Positions 43,827-52,251 of a stretch of DNA of 64,000 bases are shown here, in pieces. The stretch spans positions 24,334-88,333 of the forward strand of contig DAIOHK010000007.1 of assembly GCA_036744795.1 (NCBI GenBank). The letters run 5' to 3'. The first letter of the stretch is position 1, and every line of letters begins with the position of its first letter. Under the pieces are notes generated by a model. The model worked only from the letters and a program-made list of their open reading frames with translations. It was not told the origin of the DNA and ran no database searches. The DNA is from UBA5486 sp036744795 (lineage in GTDB: Bacteria > Bacillota > UBA4882 > UBA10575). A program made the translations under genes and the position numbers.

Positions 43827-44252
43827 ATGCGAAAAAAAGTTGATACATCAGTTGGAAACAGGAAAATTGATACTTTAATTGGTAAAGACTCTAGTTTTAT
43901 TGGTAATATTGAATCAAAAGGTACTATACGTGTAGATGGAAAATTTGAAGGAGAAATTGCAACCAAAGGGGATCTGGTTATTGGGGAAACTGGTCAGATT
44001 CATGGCAAGATAAAAGCTCAAAACATTATTATTGCTGGTAAAGTAAAAGGCGAAGTAGAAGCTACAGATAAACTTGAATTAGTCCCCTCTGGTAATTTAC
44101 AGGGAGAAGCTAGAATGAATTTACTTGTAGTGGAAGAAGGAGCTGTCTTTCAAGGTAATTGTCAACAGCTTACTAAAGAACAGAAAGAAAAGGGTCGGTT
44201 TCTTCAAATCGAAACACCAAAAGAGCAAAAAACAGAAAAAGTACAAAAGTAG
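43827..44252 (+). CDS. Bactofilin (polymer-forming cytoskeletal protein), copy 1
   Basis: A 141-residue DUF583 bactofilin. The central beta-helix repeats are clear: DSSFIGNIESKGTIRVDGKFEGEIATKGDLVIGETGQIHGKIKAQNIIIAGKVKGEVEA. Bactofilins form filaments that position envelope enzymes, often M23 peptidases encoded next door. ATG follows TAAGGAGGATTTAG. A terminator follows. Its C-terminal tail is basic and glutamine-rich, longer than in copy 2. Confidence 0.95.
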   Translation: MRKKVDTSVGNRKIDTLIGKDSSFIGNIESKGTIRVDGKFEGEIATKGDLVIGETGQIHGKIKAQNIIIAGKVKGEVEATDKLELVPSGNLQGEARMNLLVVEEGAVFQGNCQQLTKEQKEKGRFLQIETPKEQKTEKVQK

Positions 44253-44265
44253 TTTAGAACAACCA

Positions 44266-44291
44266 AAGCCCCTAATCGGGCTTAGTTTTTT
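44266..44291 (+). terminator. Terminator after bactofilin copy 1
   Basis: AAGCCC and GGGCTT with a 6-base loop, then AGTTTTTT. Confidence 0.75.
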
Positions 44292-44330
44292 CAAAATAAA
44301 AAAGCACAGAATATTTTCAGATTATGAGGA

Positions 44331-44437
44331 GGATTACATAGTTATCTTAAGGCTCAATTTAATTACAAAAGTATTTGATTGTGATTAGAAGATCAATATT
44401 GTGTGGCTAAATCTTAAATTAAATAATTATGTAATCC
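44331..44437 (+). repeat. Dispersed intergenic element between the two M23/bactofilin units
   Basis: 107 bp. Left GGATTACATAGTT and right AATTATGTAATCC are inverted repeats (12 of 13); the interior holds ATCAATATTGTGTGGCTAAAT, a variant of the core. It separates the two tandem peptidase-bactofilin units. Confidence 0.65.
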
Positions 44438-44510
44438 TATAATCTTAAAAAGGAGATTTAAAACGCTAGCAGAGAACATGAATAAAAAGTAATTATATAA
44501 TGGTGATCAA

Positions 44511-45479
44511 ATGACAGATGTAATTAGAGAATCATGGTTAACAATTAAAAACAACATCAAGAAAAAGCTGAAAAAAGGGTATGTTTTACTAATTGTCCCT
44601 AATACCAAAGCTCCGATTAGAAATTTACCTATTCCCTATTTCGTTTTTCTGTCATTTTTTGTTTTATTCAGTATTAATCTTTACTTTCTTATACGTTATC
44701 CATTTCGTATTTCAGAGATTATTAAATTAGAATATAAAGTCTATTGTTTACGGGAGGTAATAAGTAAACAAGATAAAGTATTACGAAGGATAGATCCTTG
44801 TTTAAGTGTTACGCAAGAACTTGAAAAGAAGTTAAATGAACAAAACCGTTTTTTTGCAGAGATGGAGCAGCAGTATAATGTGGTTCGCAATCGTAAAAAT
44901 ATTAGTATTAAAAAGATAGGTTTGGTTCATCTTCCTCAATACACTTTATCAAGTACAGATCAGGACTTTTCTAAGTTAGGAGTACTTAATAATAATCTAG
45001 ATTATTTAGAAAAAGAAGTAGAAGCTACTTTTTCCTCCCTAAATAGTCTATTTACCAAATATAAAGCCTATGACCGACAATTAGATTTTACTCCTACAAT
45101 CTGGCCCCTGGTTCACCAACGTCGAATTTCATCGGGGTATGGTTATCGAAGACATCCGGTATACAAACGGTCGATTAAACATCAAGGATTGGATATTCCT
45201 GCCCGTTATGGAACTCCGGTACGTGCTACAGCGGAAGGAAAAATTACAATTGCGGGTTCAAAAGGTGGTTATGGATTATTAGTTGAAATTGATCATGGAT
45301 ATGGTTATAAGACCCGTTATGGGCATAATAGTAGGTTGGTAGTAAAAAAAGGAAGATGGGTAAAGAAAGGACAGATAATTGCCTATGCGGGAAGTACAGG
45401 AACAAGTACAGGACCTCACGTTCATTACGAAGTTCGTATAAATAATGTTCCGGTCAACCCAAGGCCATATATGAAATAA
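44511..45479 (+). CDS. M23 (LytM) family peptidoglycan endopeptidase, second copy
   Basis: A 322-residue paralogue of the protein at 42822 with the same plan: basic start, membrane segment (IPYFVFLSFFVLFSINLYFLIRYPFRI), coiled coil, LPQYTLSSTDQDFSKLGVLNNNLDYLE stalk, and an M23 domain with zinc ligands in HQGLDIP and GPHVHYEV. The shared LPQY-LSS motif between the paralogues suggests a recent duplication. ATG follows AATGGTGATCAA. Bactofilin copy 2 follows at 16 bp. Confidence 0.9.
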   Translation: MTDVIRESWLTIKNNIKKKLKKGYVLLIVPNTKAPIRNLPIPYFVFLSFFVLFSINLYFLIRYPFRISEIIKLEYKVYCLREVISKQDKVLRRIDPCLSVTQELEKKLNEQNRFFAEMEQQYNVVRNRKNISIKKIGLVHLPQYTLSSTDQDFSKLGVLNNNLDYLEKEVEATFSSLNSLFTKYKAYDRQLDFTPTIWPLVHQRRISSGYGYRRHPVYKRSIKHQGLDIPARYGTPVRATAEGKITIAGSKGGYGLLVEIDHGYGYKTRYGHNSRLVVKKGRWVKKGQIIAYAGSTGTSTGPHVHYEVRINNVPVNPRPYMK

Positions 45480-45495
45480 AGGGGTGACTTTATTA

Positions 45496-45840
45496 ATGGA
45501 GGGAAAAGAGTTTAATGGGAAGATTGAGACAATAATAGGAAAAGAAACTAAATTCTTTGGCTTAATAGAATCAACCGAGAATATTCGTATTGATGGTAAG
45601 CATGATGGAGAACTTTCTACCAAAGGTGATTTACTAATTTCGGAAACAGGGGAAGTCCAAGGAAGGTTTAAAGTCAGAAACCTATTAATTGCCGGAGCTG
45701 TACAAGGAGAGACCGATATTAATGGCAAACTTAAGATACTTTCTACAGGGAATTTTCGGGGGGAAGCCACGATGTCGATTTTAGAAATTAATGAAGGTGC
45801 AGGTTTTCAAGGAAAATGCCAACAAAATAAGGCGAAGTAA
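45496..45840 (+). CDS. Bactofilin, copy 2
   Basis: A 114-residue bactofilin with the same beta-helix core as copy 1 (ETKFFGLIESTENIRIDGKHDGELSTKGDLLISETGEVQGRFKVRNLLIAGAVQGE) but without the long tail. ATG at 45496 is chosen because GGGGTGACTTTATTA precedes it; the in-frame GTG at 45484 lies in that site. Confidence 0.92.
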   Translation: MEGKEFNGKIETIIGKETKFFGLIESTENIRIDGKHDGELSTKGDLLISETGEVQGRFKVRNLLIAGAVQGETDINGKLKILSTGNFRGEATMSILEINEGAGFQGKCQQNKAK

Positions 45841-45871
45841 CATACTACTTTGAAGAATGATTAGAATATTG

Positions 45872-45905
45872 CCCCTTGGTTAAGAAAATAATAAAAGCCA
45901 AGGGG
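45872..45905 (+). promoter_or_regulatory. Hairpin covering the ribosome site of the YkuS-like gene
   Basis: CCCCTTGG (45872-45879) pairs perfectly with CCAAGGGG (45898-45905), and the 3' arm is the core of the ribosome site AAGGGGGTG of the gene at 45914. No T-run follows, so it looks like a translational and not a transcriptional switch. Confidence 0.55.
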
Positions 45906-45913
45906 GTGAAAAA

Positions 45914-46177
45914 ATGAAAAAGTATAAGGTAGCAGTAGAATCTGGGCTTTCTCATATTGAAGAAACACTCAAGGATGAAGGATACGATGTGGTTGATGCA
46001 GATGAGTTTGGACCAAATGTTGATGCTTTTGTAATTACAGGCTTAGATGAAGACTTAATGGGGATCTCTAGTACCCTTACTGATGGTATTGTCATTGATG
46101 CTTCTGGAAGGGACCCGGAAGAGGTGGTATATGAATTGGAAAGGAACCTTCAGAAAAAAGAAAAAAATGAAAGATAA
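45914..46177 (+). CDS. UPF0180/YkuS family protein
   Basis: An 87-residue protein recognisable as YkuS/UPF0180: KYKVAVESGLSHIEETLKDEGYDVVD, VDAFVITGLDEDLMGI, TDGIVIDASGRDPEEVVYEL. Function unknown; small family found in Firmicutes. ATG follows AAGGGGGTGAAAAA, which is inside a hairpin. A GC-rich hairpin follows the stop. Confidence 0.9.
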   Translation: MKKYKVAVESGLSHIEETLKDEGYDVVDADEFGPNVDAFVITGLDEDLMGISSTLTDGIVIDASGRDPEEVVYELERNLQKKEKNER

Positions 46178-46183
46178 TTTTTT

Positions 46184-46202
46184 ACGCCCCAAAAAGGGGC
46201 GT
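46184..46202 (+). terminator. Hairpin after the YkuS-like gene
   Basis: ACGCCCC and GGGGCGT stem 6 bp after the stop. The following sequence is only weakly T-rich (ATTACATA), so efficiency is doubtful. Confidence 0.5.
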
Positions 46203-46298
46203 ATTACATATAGTAAGGGATTGTTCCATAGGAGCGATTAATTATTTTATCGTTAATCTTATAAATATAATAATTAGGGTAGTTTCTTTCAATCTGAG

Positions 46299-46443
46299 GG
46301 AATTGCATAATTGTCTCAAGCACATATTTGGCTACAAGATATAATGTTTATTTTTTATTCGAGGTAATTGTTTTAATTAGACAAATACTAGTGGAGCTAT
46401 CAATATATTGTGGTTAAATTTGAATAATTTAATTATGCAATTC
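46299..46443 (+). repeat. Dispersed intergenic element, longest copy (145 bp)
   Basis: Perfect 13 bp terminal inverted repeats GAATTGCATAATT and AATTATGCAATTC, with the core GCTATCAATATATTGTGGTT near the right end. It fills the centre of the 355 bp gene-free gap between the YkuS-like and DUF559 genes; nothing else is seen there. Confidence 0.8.
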
Positions 46444-46557
46444 TTTAAATCAATAAAGGAAGTTTAATGGTACCAAAAATTGGGTCAAAAATCTGGTAAA
46501 AAAAGAACATAAAATAAGATAGATAAAAAGGGAATAAGTAAAAAGGTGAAGATAGTG

Positions 46558-46992
46558 ATGTATGAACCATCAAAGACCGGGGCACAAAAACGTTTGGCAG
46601 ACAAGCTATGGGCTAAGAATATAGTCTTTCTAGAAAATCAGCTACTAGAAGGTTGGGAAGTTGATATTTTTTTGCCTGATTATTATTTAGTAGTAGAAGT
46701 GGACGGATTTTACCATCTTAGTGCTATCCAACAGGAGAAAGATATAATAAAAAATAACACATTACAAGCAGCTGGTTATCATGTTTTACGCTTTACAAAT
46801 ACAGAAATATATCAGAATACAAATAAATGCGTAAAAAAGATTAAAGATTTAATAGAGAATCATAAGAAGAAATTAAAAAAGGCGGAACAGGTAGAAACAG
46901 AAAAGACTCCGTGGCAGAAGAAATTAGCTAAACTGCGAAAAACACTCCAAGATCAGGAAACAAAAAGCCACGGCTCAAAGCCGTGGCCATAA
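46558..46992 (+). CDS. DUF559/Vsr-like PD-(D/E)XK nuclease-domain protein
   Basis: A 144-residue protein with a very-short-patch-repair-like fold: LENQLLEGWEVDIFLPDYYLVVEVDGFYHL carries the E...D...ExD residues, then AAGYHVLRFTNTEI. The C-terminal 45 residues are a basic helical extension. Activity is inferred. ATG at 46558 has AAAAGGTGA 8 bp upstream; an in-frame GTG lies in that site. Its 3' coding end contains the terminator of the convergent gcv operon. Confidence 0.8.
   Translation: MYEPSKTGAQKRLADKLWAKNIVFLENQLLEGWEVDIFLPDYYLVVEVDGFYHLSAIQQEKDIIKNNTLQAAGYHVLRFTNTEIYQNTNKCVKKIKDLIENHKKKLKKAEQVETEKTPWQKKLAKLRKTLQDQETKSHGSKPWP
46960..46987 (-). terminator. Terminator of gcv operon, inside the opposite gene's end
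   Basis: On the minus strand GCCACGGCT-TTG-AGCCGTGGC (perfect 9 bp stem) is followed by TTTTTGTTT. It lies 8 bp after the gcvPB stop and inside the last codons (SHGSKPWP) of the DUF559 gene. Confidence 0.85.
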
Positions 46993-46994
46993 TC

Positions 46995-48446
46995 TTATTT
47001 CAATATAGGGTTACGGGCAGCATTAACTTCATCTAAACGACGTACCGGAGTTGTAAAAGGAGCCTCTTTTAATTTCTCGGGTTCTTCTACAGCCATTCTG
47101 GCAAGTTTAAGCATTACAGAAATGAAGGTGTCAACCAGTTTTAAAGTAACGGATTCGGTAGGTTCAATCATTAAAGCTTCTTGAACAATTAGTGGGAAAT
47201 AAATGGTAGGAGGATGAATCCCAAAATCCATTAAACCTTTTGCAATATCTAGTGTATTTATTTCTGGAGCTTTTTCTTTAACACCGCCAAGGACAAATTC
47301 ATGCATGCAAAAGCTATCATAAGGAAGATTATAATCTTCCTTTAATTGTGTTTGAAGATAATTAGCAGCAAGTACTGCATCTGAAGAGACCTGTTTAAGA
47401 CCTTCATTACCTAAACTTAAGATATAAACTAAGGCTTTGATTATTACTGTAAAATGTCCCCAAAAACCTTTTACTTTACCTATGGAATATGGGGCATCAT
47501 AATCCCACTTGAATCCTTGGGAAGTGGAGACTACACGAGGAACCGGTAAGTACTTAGCTAAGTGTTTTTTAACCCCAACTGGTCCGGCTCCGGGACCGCC
47601 TCCGCCATGAGGAGTAGCAAAAGTTTTATGTAGATTTAAGTGGACTAAATCAAAACCCATATCACCTGGTCTTGCCCATCCCAAAATAGCATTTAAATTA
47701 GCACCATCATAATAAACTTCTCCGCCAATTTCATGGATCATCCTGGTTATAGTAAGGATATTCCGTTCGAAAAGGCCTAAAGTATTCGGATTGGTTAGCA
47801 TCATCCCGGCAATGTTTGCTCCAAGATAGGATCTTAAGGTGTCTGGTTCAATAATTCCTTCAGGTGAGGAGGGCACTTTTTGTACTTTAAAGCCAGCTAA
47901 AGCAGCACTAGCCGGATTAGTTCCGTGTGCTGAATCAGGAATAAGAATTGTGTCACGATTAGTCTCTCCTCTATCCTCTAAAGCCGCTTTAATAATAAAT
48001 AACCCCGTTAATTCCCCGTGGGCTCCGGCTGCAGGTTGTAATGTAAATTGGTCCATTCCGGTAATTAAAGAAAAGACTTTTTCCGCATAGTACCACAGAC
48101 CCAAAGCTCCTTGGATACTTGTTTCATCCTGTAAGGGATGGAGATCTTGAAATCCGGACAAACGTGCGATCTCTTCCGGAAACTTGGGATTATACTTCAT
48201 TGTACAGGAACCAAGGGGATAGAAGCCCTGATCAACCCCAAAGCTTCTTTGAGATAATTTAGTGAAATACCGGGTGACTTCCATCTCACTTAGTTCAGGA
48301 AGGTGGAGAGGGGTATGCCGGAGTAAGGAACTTGGGATTAGTTCATCATCAGCCAGTTCAGGTACGTTTGAAACCGGTGGTAAATAACCTCTTTTACCTG
48401 GTAGTGAAGTTTCATTAAGTAATGCCGGTCGACTTTTTTCTTTCAT
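46995..48446 (-). CDS. gcvPB: Glycine dehydrogenase (decarboxylating) subunit 2
   Basis: A 483-residue PLP-binding half of the glycine cleavage P-protein. The PLP lysine lies in NLHKTFATPHGGGGPGAGPVGV (about 265-285); LGSCTMKYNPK and PAAGAHGELTGL are also family landmarks. With GcvPA it decarboxylates glycine and passes aminomethyl to lipoyl GcvH. ATG at 48446 overlaps the gcvPA stop (ATGA). Last gene of the operon. Confidence 0.96.
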   Translation of the reverse strand: MKEKSRPALLNETSLPGKRGYLPPVSNVPELADDELIPSSLLRHTPLHLPELSEMEVTRYFTKLSQRSFGVDQGFYPLGSCTMKYNPKFPEEIARLSGFQDLHPLQDETSIQGALGLWYYAEKVFSLITGMDQFTLQPAAGAHGELTGLFIIKAALEDRGETNRDTILIPDSAHGTNPASAALAGFKVQKVPSSPEGIIEPDTLRSYLGANIAGMMLTNPNTLGLFERNILTITRMIHEIGGEVYYDGANLNAILGWARPGDMGFDLVHLNLHKTFATPHGGGGPGAGPVGVKKHLAKYLPVPRVVSTSQGFKWDYDAPYSIGKVKGFWGHFTVIIKALVYILSLGNEGLKQVSSDAVLAANYLQTQLKEDYNLPYDSFCMHEFVLGGVKEKAPEINTLDIAKGLMDFGIHPPTIYFPLIVQEALMIEPTESVTLKLVDTFISVMLKLARMAVEEPEKLKEAPFTTPVRRLDEVNAARNPILK

Positions 48447-49789
48447 GGTAAACACCCCTCCAATTCTTCACAGAATTTATCCATCTCTTCTTTAGTCCGG
48501 AGTTCAGATGTATATAGAAGAAACATTCCAGAATGTTCCGGAGCATATTGTTCTAGGGAGTAACCGGGGAGAAACCCTTTTGCTTTTATTTTTGGTAAAA
48601 AACTAGCGAGATTAGTTCCCAAAGTGATAGTAAATTCGTGGAAAAAGGGCTGCTCTAAACCGGCTTTTACTGAAGGGATCCTTGTTAATTGTGAGAAGAG
48701 ATAATGACTATTTTTCACAGTGGACCAAGCAACTTCTTTTAATCCTTCTGGTCCTAATAAAGAAAGGTAGATGGTAGCCGCTAAGGCACAAAGGGCTTGA
48801 TTGGAACAAATGTTTGAACTTGCCCTTTCACGGCGGATATGTTGTTCACGGGTTTGAAGTGTCAGAACAAACCCTTCTTTTCCTTCCAGATCAGTAGTCT
48901 TTCCCACCAGCCGGCCAGGGATATTTCGGAGAAACTCTTTTTTTGCTGAAAAAAACCCTAAGTAAGGTCCACCAAAGGAAAGCGGTAGGCCGAAAGATTG
49001 TGCTTCCCCAACAACTAAATCAGCACCTTGAGTACCCGGGGGTTCCAAAATACCGAGACTAACCGGATCATTAATATAAATAATAGCTAGAGCATTACTT
49101 TCATGAATCATTCTGATCAATTCGGTCAGCGAAGAAAGGTTACCAAAAAAATCAGGATTCTGTATAATGACTGCTGCGGTCTGATCATTAAGAGCGGATT
49201 CAAGAGATTGTTCTTTATTATCTGCTTTATAAGGTAAAAATCTTAAGTTTATTTTTAAATTATGGGTGTAAGTACGTAAAACCTTTTCTGCTTCAGGATT
49301 CAGACCGGATAAGACTATTACTTCAGATTTTTTAGTAAAACGCAGAGCTAAGATTGTGGCTTCTGCTAGAGCAGTGGGACCATCATACATTGAAGCGTTG
49401 GTAATATCCATTCCAGTTAAGTTCGATATTAGTGATTGGTATTCAAAAAAGGCCTGGAGTAATCCCTGGTTAATTTCAGGTTGGTAAGGTGTATAGGCTG
49501 TATAAAATTCGGATCTGCTTAGCAGATTTCCTAATGCCGATGGAATGGCATGTTCATAAGCACCAGCACCGAGAAAAGAAATAACTTTAGTAACTGGAGT
49601 ATTCTCTTCTGCCCACTGAGAAAAGATTTTCTTTAATTCAACCTCATTATAGGCAGGTAGTTCAAAGTTTGCTTGGCTACGGATTGCACATGGTATCATT
49701 GCAAACAGTTTTTCAATATCACTAATGCCAATCGCCTTTTCCATTTGTTTACGCTCGCTTGTGGTTAACGGAAGATAAGGATGGTTCAT
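48443..49789 (-). CDS. gcvPA: Glycine dehydrogenase (decarboxylating) subunit 1
   Basis: A 448-residue N-terminal half of the split P-protein: FLGAGAYEHAIPSALGNLLSRSEFYTAYTPYQPEINQGLLQAFFEYQS and the later LQTREQHIRRERASSNICSNQALCAL are diagnostic. ATG at 49789 has GAGGTGAGG upstream, itself overlapping the gcvT stop; an in-frame GTG at 49798 falls in that site. Tight coupling to gcvT and gcvPB. Confidence 0.96.
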   Translation of the reverse strand: MNHPYLPLTTSERKQMEKAIGISDIEKLFAMIPCAIRSQANFELPAYNEVELKKIFSQWAEENTPVTKVISFLGAGAYEHAIPSALGNLLSRSEFYTAYTPYQPEINQGLLQAFFEYQSLISNLTGMDITNASMYDGPTALAEATILALRFTKKSEVIVLSGLNPEAEKVLRTYTHNLKINLRFLPYKADNKEQSLESALNDQTAAVIIQNPDFFGNLSSLTELIRMIHESNALAIIYINDPVSLGILEPPGTQGADLVVGEAQSFGLPLSFGGPYLGFFSAKKEFLRNIPGRLVGKTTDLEGKEGFVLTLQTREQHIRRERASSNICSNQALCALAATIYLSLLGPEGLKEVAWSTVKNSHYLFSQLTRIPSVKAGLEQPFFHEFTITLGTNLASFLPKIKAKGFLPGYSLEQYAPEHSGMFLLYTSELRTKEEMDKFCEELEGCLP

Positions 49790-49794
49790 TAACC

Positions 49795-50898
49795 TCACCT
49801 CTTTCTTTGATAAAATGGAAGCGAAGCAACCTCTGCGGTATGGTGTTCACCCCGGAGTAGAATGGATATTTTACTACCGACCGGAGGAACCGGATTGACA
49901 AGTGCCATCCCGATTCCTCGCTGTAAAACAGGGGAAAATGTACCGGAAGTGATCTTACCAATCAGTTTATCTTCCCAGTATACTTGATAATCAATACGAG
50001 GAATTGCACCCCGGCCAGAAACTAGGCCAATTCGTTTAGGGGTAAGCGGATCCTCCTTCTCAGCAAGTAAAGAGGCCCTGCCTAAAAACTCCGGGTTCTC
50101 CCAATCAATAAATTTGTCCAAACTAGCTTGAACTGGAGAAATTTGTGGAGAAAGCTCTTGGCCATAAAGGGGTAACCCAGCTTCCTGTCGTAATAGATCG
50201 CGGGCTCCTAATCCGGCTGGAAGTAAACCGTAATCCTGGCCAGCTTCCATCAATACTTCCCAAAGGTGTTCTGCACTTTCGGGTGGTAAATATATTTCAA
50301 AGCCATCTTCTCCAGTATATCCGGTTCTTGAAATGACCAGGTTCTGCCCTTTCCAGGTTAAACTTTGGAAACGAAAAGGTTTTATACTTAAAGTATTTGG
50401 TGCTAGGACTTTTTCCATAATTGAGTTGGCTGACGGACCTTGAAGTGCTAATAGAGCAAAGTCGTGGGAACGGTCAGCAATTTTAATGGTTGATTCTAGG
50501 GAACTCTTTTTAAGGTAATTAAGTACGGTTGCTGTATTAATTGCATTAACAACTAGGAAAAAAAGTTCATCCGAGTGTTTATAAATTAAAAAGTCATCAA
50601 TAGTACCTCCATCAGGAAAACACATAAGGGTATAAATCGCCCGACCTGGACGGGCTTTCCTTATATTATTAGTAACCATTTTAGTAAGAAAGTCACATGC
50701 ACCTGGGCCCGACACTTCAATTTCACCCATATGGGAGACATCAAAAAGACCTGCATTATTCCGTACAGCTTTTGCTTCTTGGAGAATACCAGAAAATTGT
50801 AGGGGCAAATACCATCCGGCAAAAGAAGTAAAGCGAGCCCCGTATTTTTCACAGATGTTAAATAAAGGGGTTGTTATTAAGCGATCATTTGTTTCCAA
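49795..50898 (-). CDS. gcvT: Aminomethyltransferase (glycine cleavage T-protein)
   Basis: A 367-residue THF-dependent aminomethyltransferase releasing ammonia and 5,10-methylene-THF. Motifs: FTSFAGWYLPLQFSGILQEAKAVRNNAGLFDVSHMGEI, SRTGYTGEDGFEIY and GLGARDLLRQEAGLPLYG. TTG at 50898 follows AAAGGAGAAATAAA and gives the usual length. First gene of gcvT-gcvPA-gcvPB. gcvH is absent from the window and no glycine riboswitch fits in the 97 bp upstream. Confidence 0.96.
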   Translation of the reverse strand: METNDRLITTPLFNICEKYGARFTSFAGWYLPLQFSGILQEAKAVRNNAGLFDVSHMGEIEVSGPGACDFLTKMVTNNIRKARPGRAIYTLMCFPDGGTIDDFLIYKHSDELFFLVVNAINTATVLNYLKKSSLESTIKIADRSHDFALLALQGPSANSIMEKVLAPNTLSIKPFRFQSLTWKGQNLVISRTGYTGEDGFEIYLPPESAEHLWEVLMEAGQDYGLLPAGLGARDLLRQEAGLPLYGQELSPQISPVQASLDKFIDWENPEFLGRASLLAEKEDPLTPKRIGLVSGRGAIPRIDYQVYWEDKLIGKITSGTFSPVLQRGIGMALVNPVPPVGSKISILLRGEHHTAEVASLPFYQRKR

Positions 50899-50995
50899 TT
50901 TATTTCTCCTTTCGAATTTATTCTTTTGAAAAACTGGATGATTCATACATCCCAAGGCTTTTCCCTAGTTGCTGGTTGTTTGTTTTAATAAAGAG

Positions 50996-52075
50996 TTATT
51001 TGTGTTCGGAGTCTATAGAGGGTGGAACTTCAAAATTGATAAATCCTTTGTCATCTACGATTTCAATAACTGTCCCAAAAGGCTCTGACAAAGCCTGGAG
51101 CTCATGGAGAACTCTTTGTGATTCCTCTCCTGATAAAGGTTGTGGTTGAAAATTGACTAGATAATTATTGATATTGATTGGATAAAAAGAAGCTGTTTTC
51201 AGACCAGATTTTCCTAATTCTACTTGGAGAAGGAAAGCATCCTGGACTCTTTTACTTCTTGAAGCAAAAATAAAATTCCCCAGACTATAAACAATCAAAC
51301 CATGTTTATAAACTTCTACCCCCTGAATCACATGGGGGTGGTGTCCGATGACCAGATGGGCACCGGAGTCAATACAGAGTTTTGCAAAATAAGATTGGTA
51401 TGGTTTGCGGGTTTTTAATAATTCGGAGCTCCAGTGAAAAGAGACAAAAACGAGATCCGCGATCTTTCGGGCTTTTTTCACATCTTCAATGATATGGCGA
51501 TCAATCCCACGGGCGGTTCCAGGTTTGTTTGCTCCAGCAGTAAATTCCAAAGGATATGTACAATTATAAGCTAATAAAGCAACTTTTAAACCATTTTTCT
51601 CAATTAGAGCTGGTTTACGGGCTTGCACAAGATTAGTACCCGCTCCAGCGTGTTGGATACCATTTTCGTCAAGAACGGCAATCGTTTCTGCAAGTGCTTC
51701 CGGTCCGTAATCCATTATATGATTATTAGCAAGCGAAACAATATTGATGCCTCCTTCCTTTAAACATTTGACCACTTTAGGATTGGAGCGGAAACAGAAG
51801 GCCTTTTCTACATAGACCTCTCCTTTCTGAGAGAGGGACCCTTCAAGATTTCCGAAAAACAGATCATTTTGATTACAAAATTCTCGGAGGAAGATAAAAG
51901 GGTAAGTAGAATCTTTTAAGATAAGAGGTTCAAGTGCTCCCCCTAAATAGATATCACCGGAGAAAGCAGCAGTGATTTGTGGTTCGGAATTACTTAAAGC
52001 AGGACTGGCCAGTAAAGCTGATATCAAAATGTATGTAAGAAAAGAACATAAAAGTAAGAGGAAACGGTGTTTCAT
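50996..52075 (-). CDS. CapA-family exported protein (poly-gamma-glutamate capsule-type metallophosphatase fold)
   Basis: A 359-residue secreted protein. A signal peptide (about 1-28) leads into ITAAFSGDIYLGG, FFGNLEGSLSQKG, NIVSLANNHIMDYGPEALAETI, and AHLVIGHHPHVIQGVEVYKHGLIVYSLGNFIF: the metal-site D, N/E, NNH, GHHPH motifs of the PGA_cap/CapA family. Homologues act in polyglutamate capsule metabolism, but no capBC is present, so its role is open. ATG after TTGGAGGTATATAT. Confidence 0.9.
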   Translation of the reverse strand: MKHRFLLLLCSFLTYILISALLASPALSNSEPQITAAFSGDIYLGGALEPLILKDSTYPFIFLREFCNQNDLFFGNLEGSLSQKGEVYVEKAFCFRSNPKVVKCLKEGGINIVSLANNHIMDYGPEALAETIAVLDENGIQHAGAGTNLVQARKPALIEKNGLKVALLAYNCTYPLEFTAGANKPGTARGIDRHIIEDVKKARKIADLVFVSFHWSSELLKTRKPYQSYFAKLCIDSGAHLVIGHHPHVIQGVEVYKHGLIVYSLGNFIFASRSKRVQDAFLLQVELGKSGLKTASFYPININNYLVNFQPQPLSGEESQRVLHELQALSEPFGTVIEIVDDKGFINFEVPPSIDSEHK

Positions 52076-52251
52076 ATATATACCTCCAAAAAATAAACAC
52101 TTTTATCTTTATTATACCGTTTTGGGGAAAAAAAAGAAATTGAAAATAATACTCTGCAAATCTCAAAGAATATTCTTTATATTAAAGGGAGGAGTCCCCT
52201 TGTAAAGAAGGGAATAAAGTAAAAGATCGATAAAGAAGTGAGGGAAAGAGA

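Noticed and set aside
44331..46443. CRISPR array or direct-repeat array
   Set aside because: The repeats are single dispersed copies with inverted ends, not regularly spaced direct repeats; no cas genes are present.
50899..50995. Glycine riboswitch before gcvT
   Set aside because: Only 97 bp without the conserved aptamer motifs.
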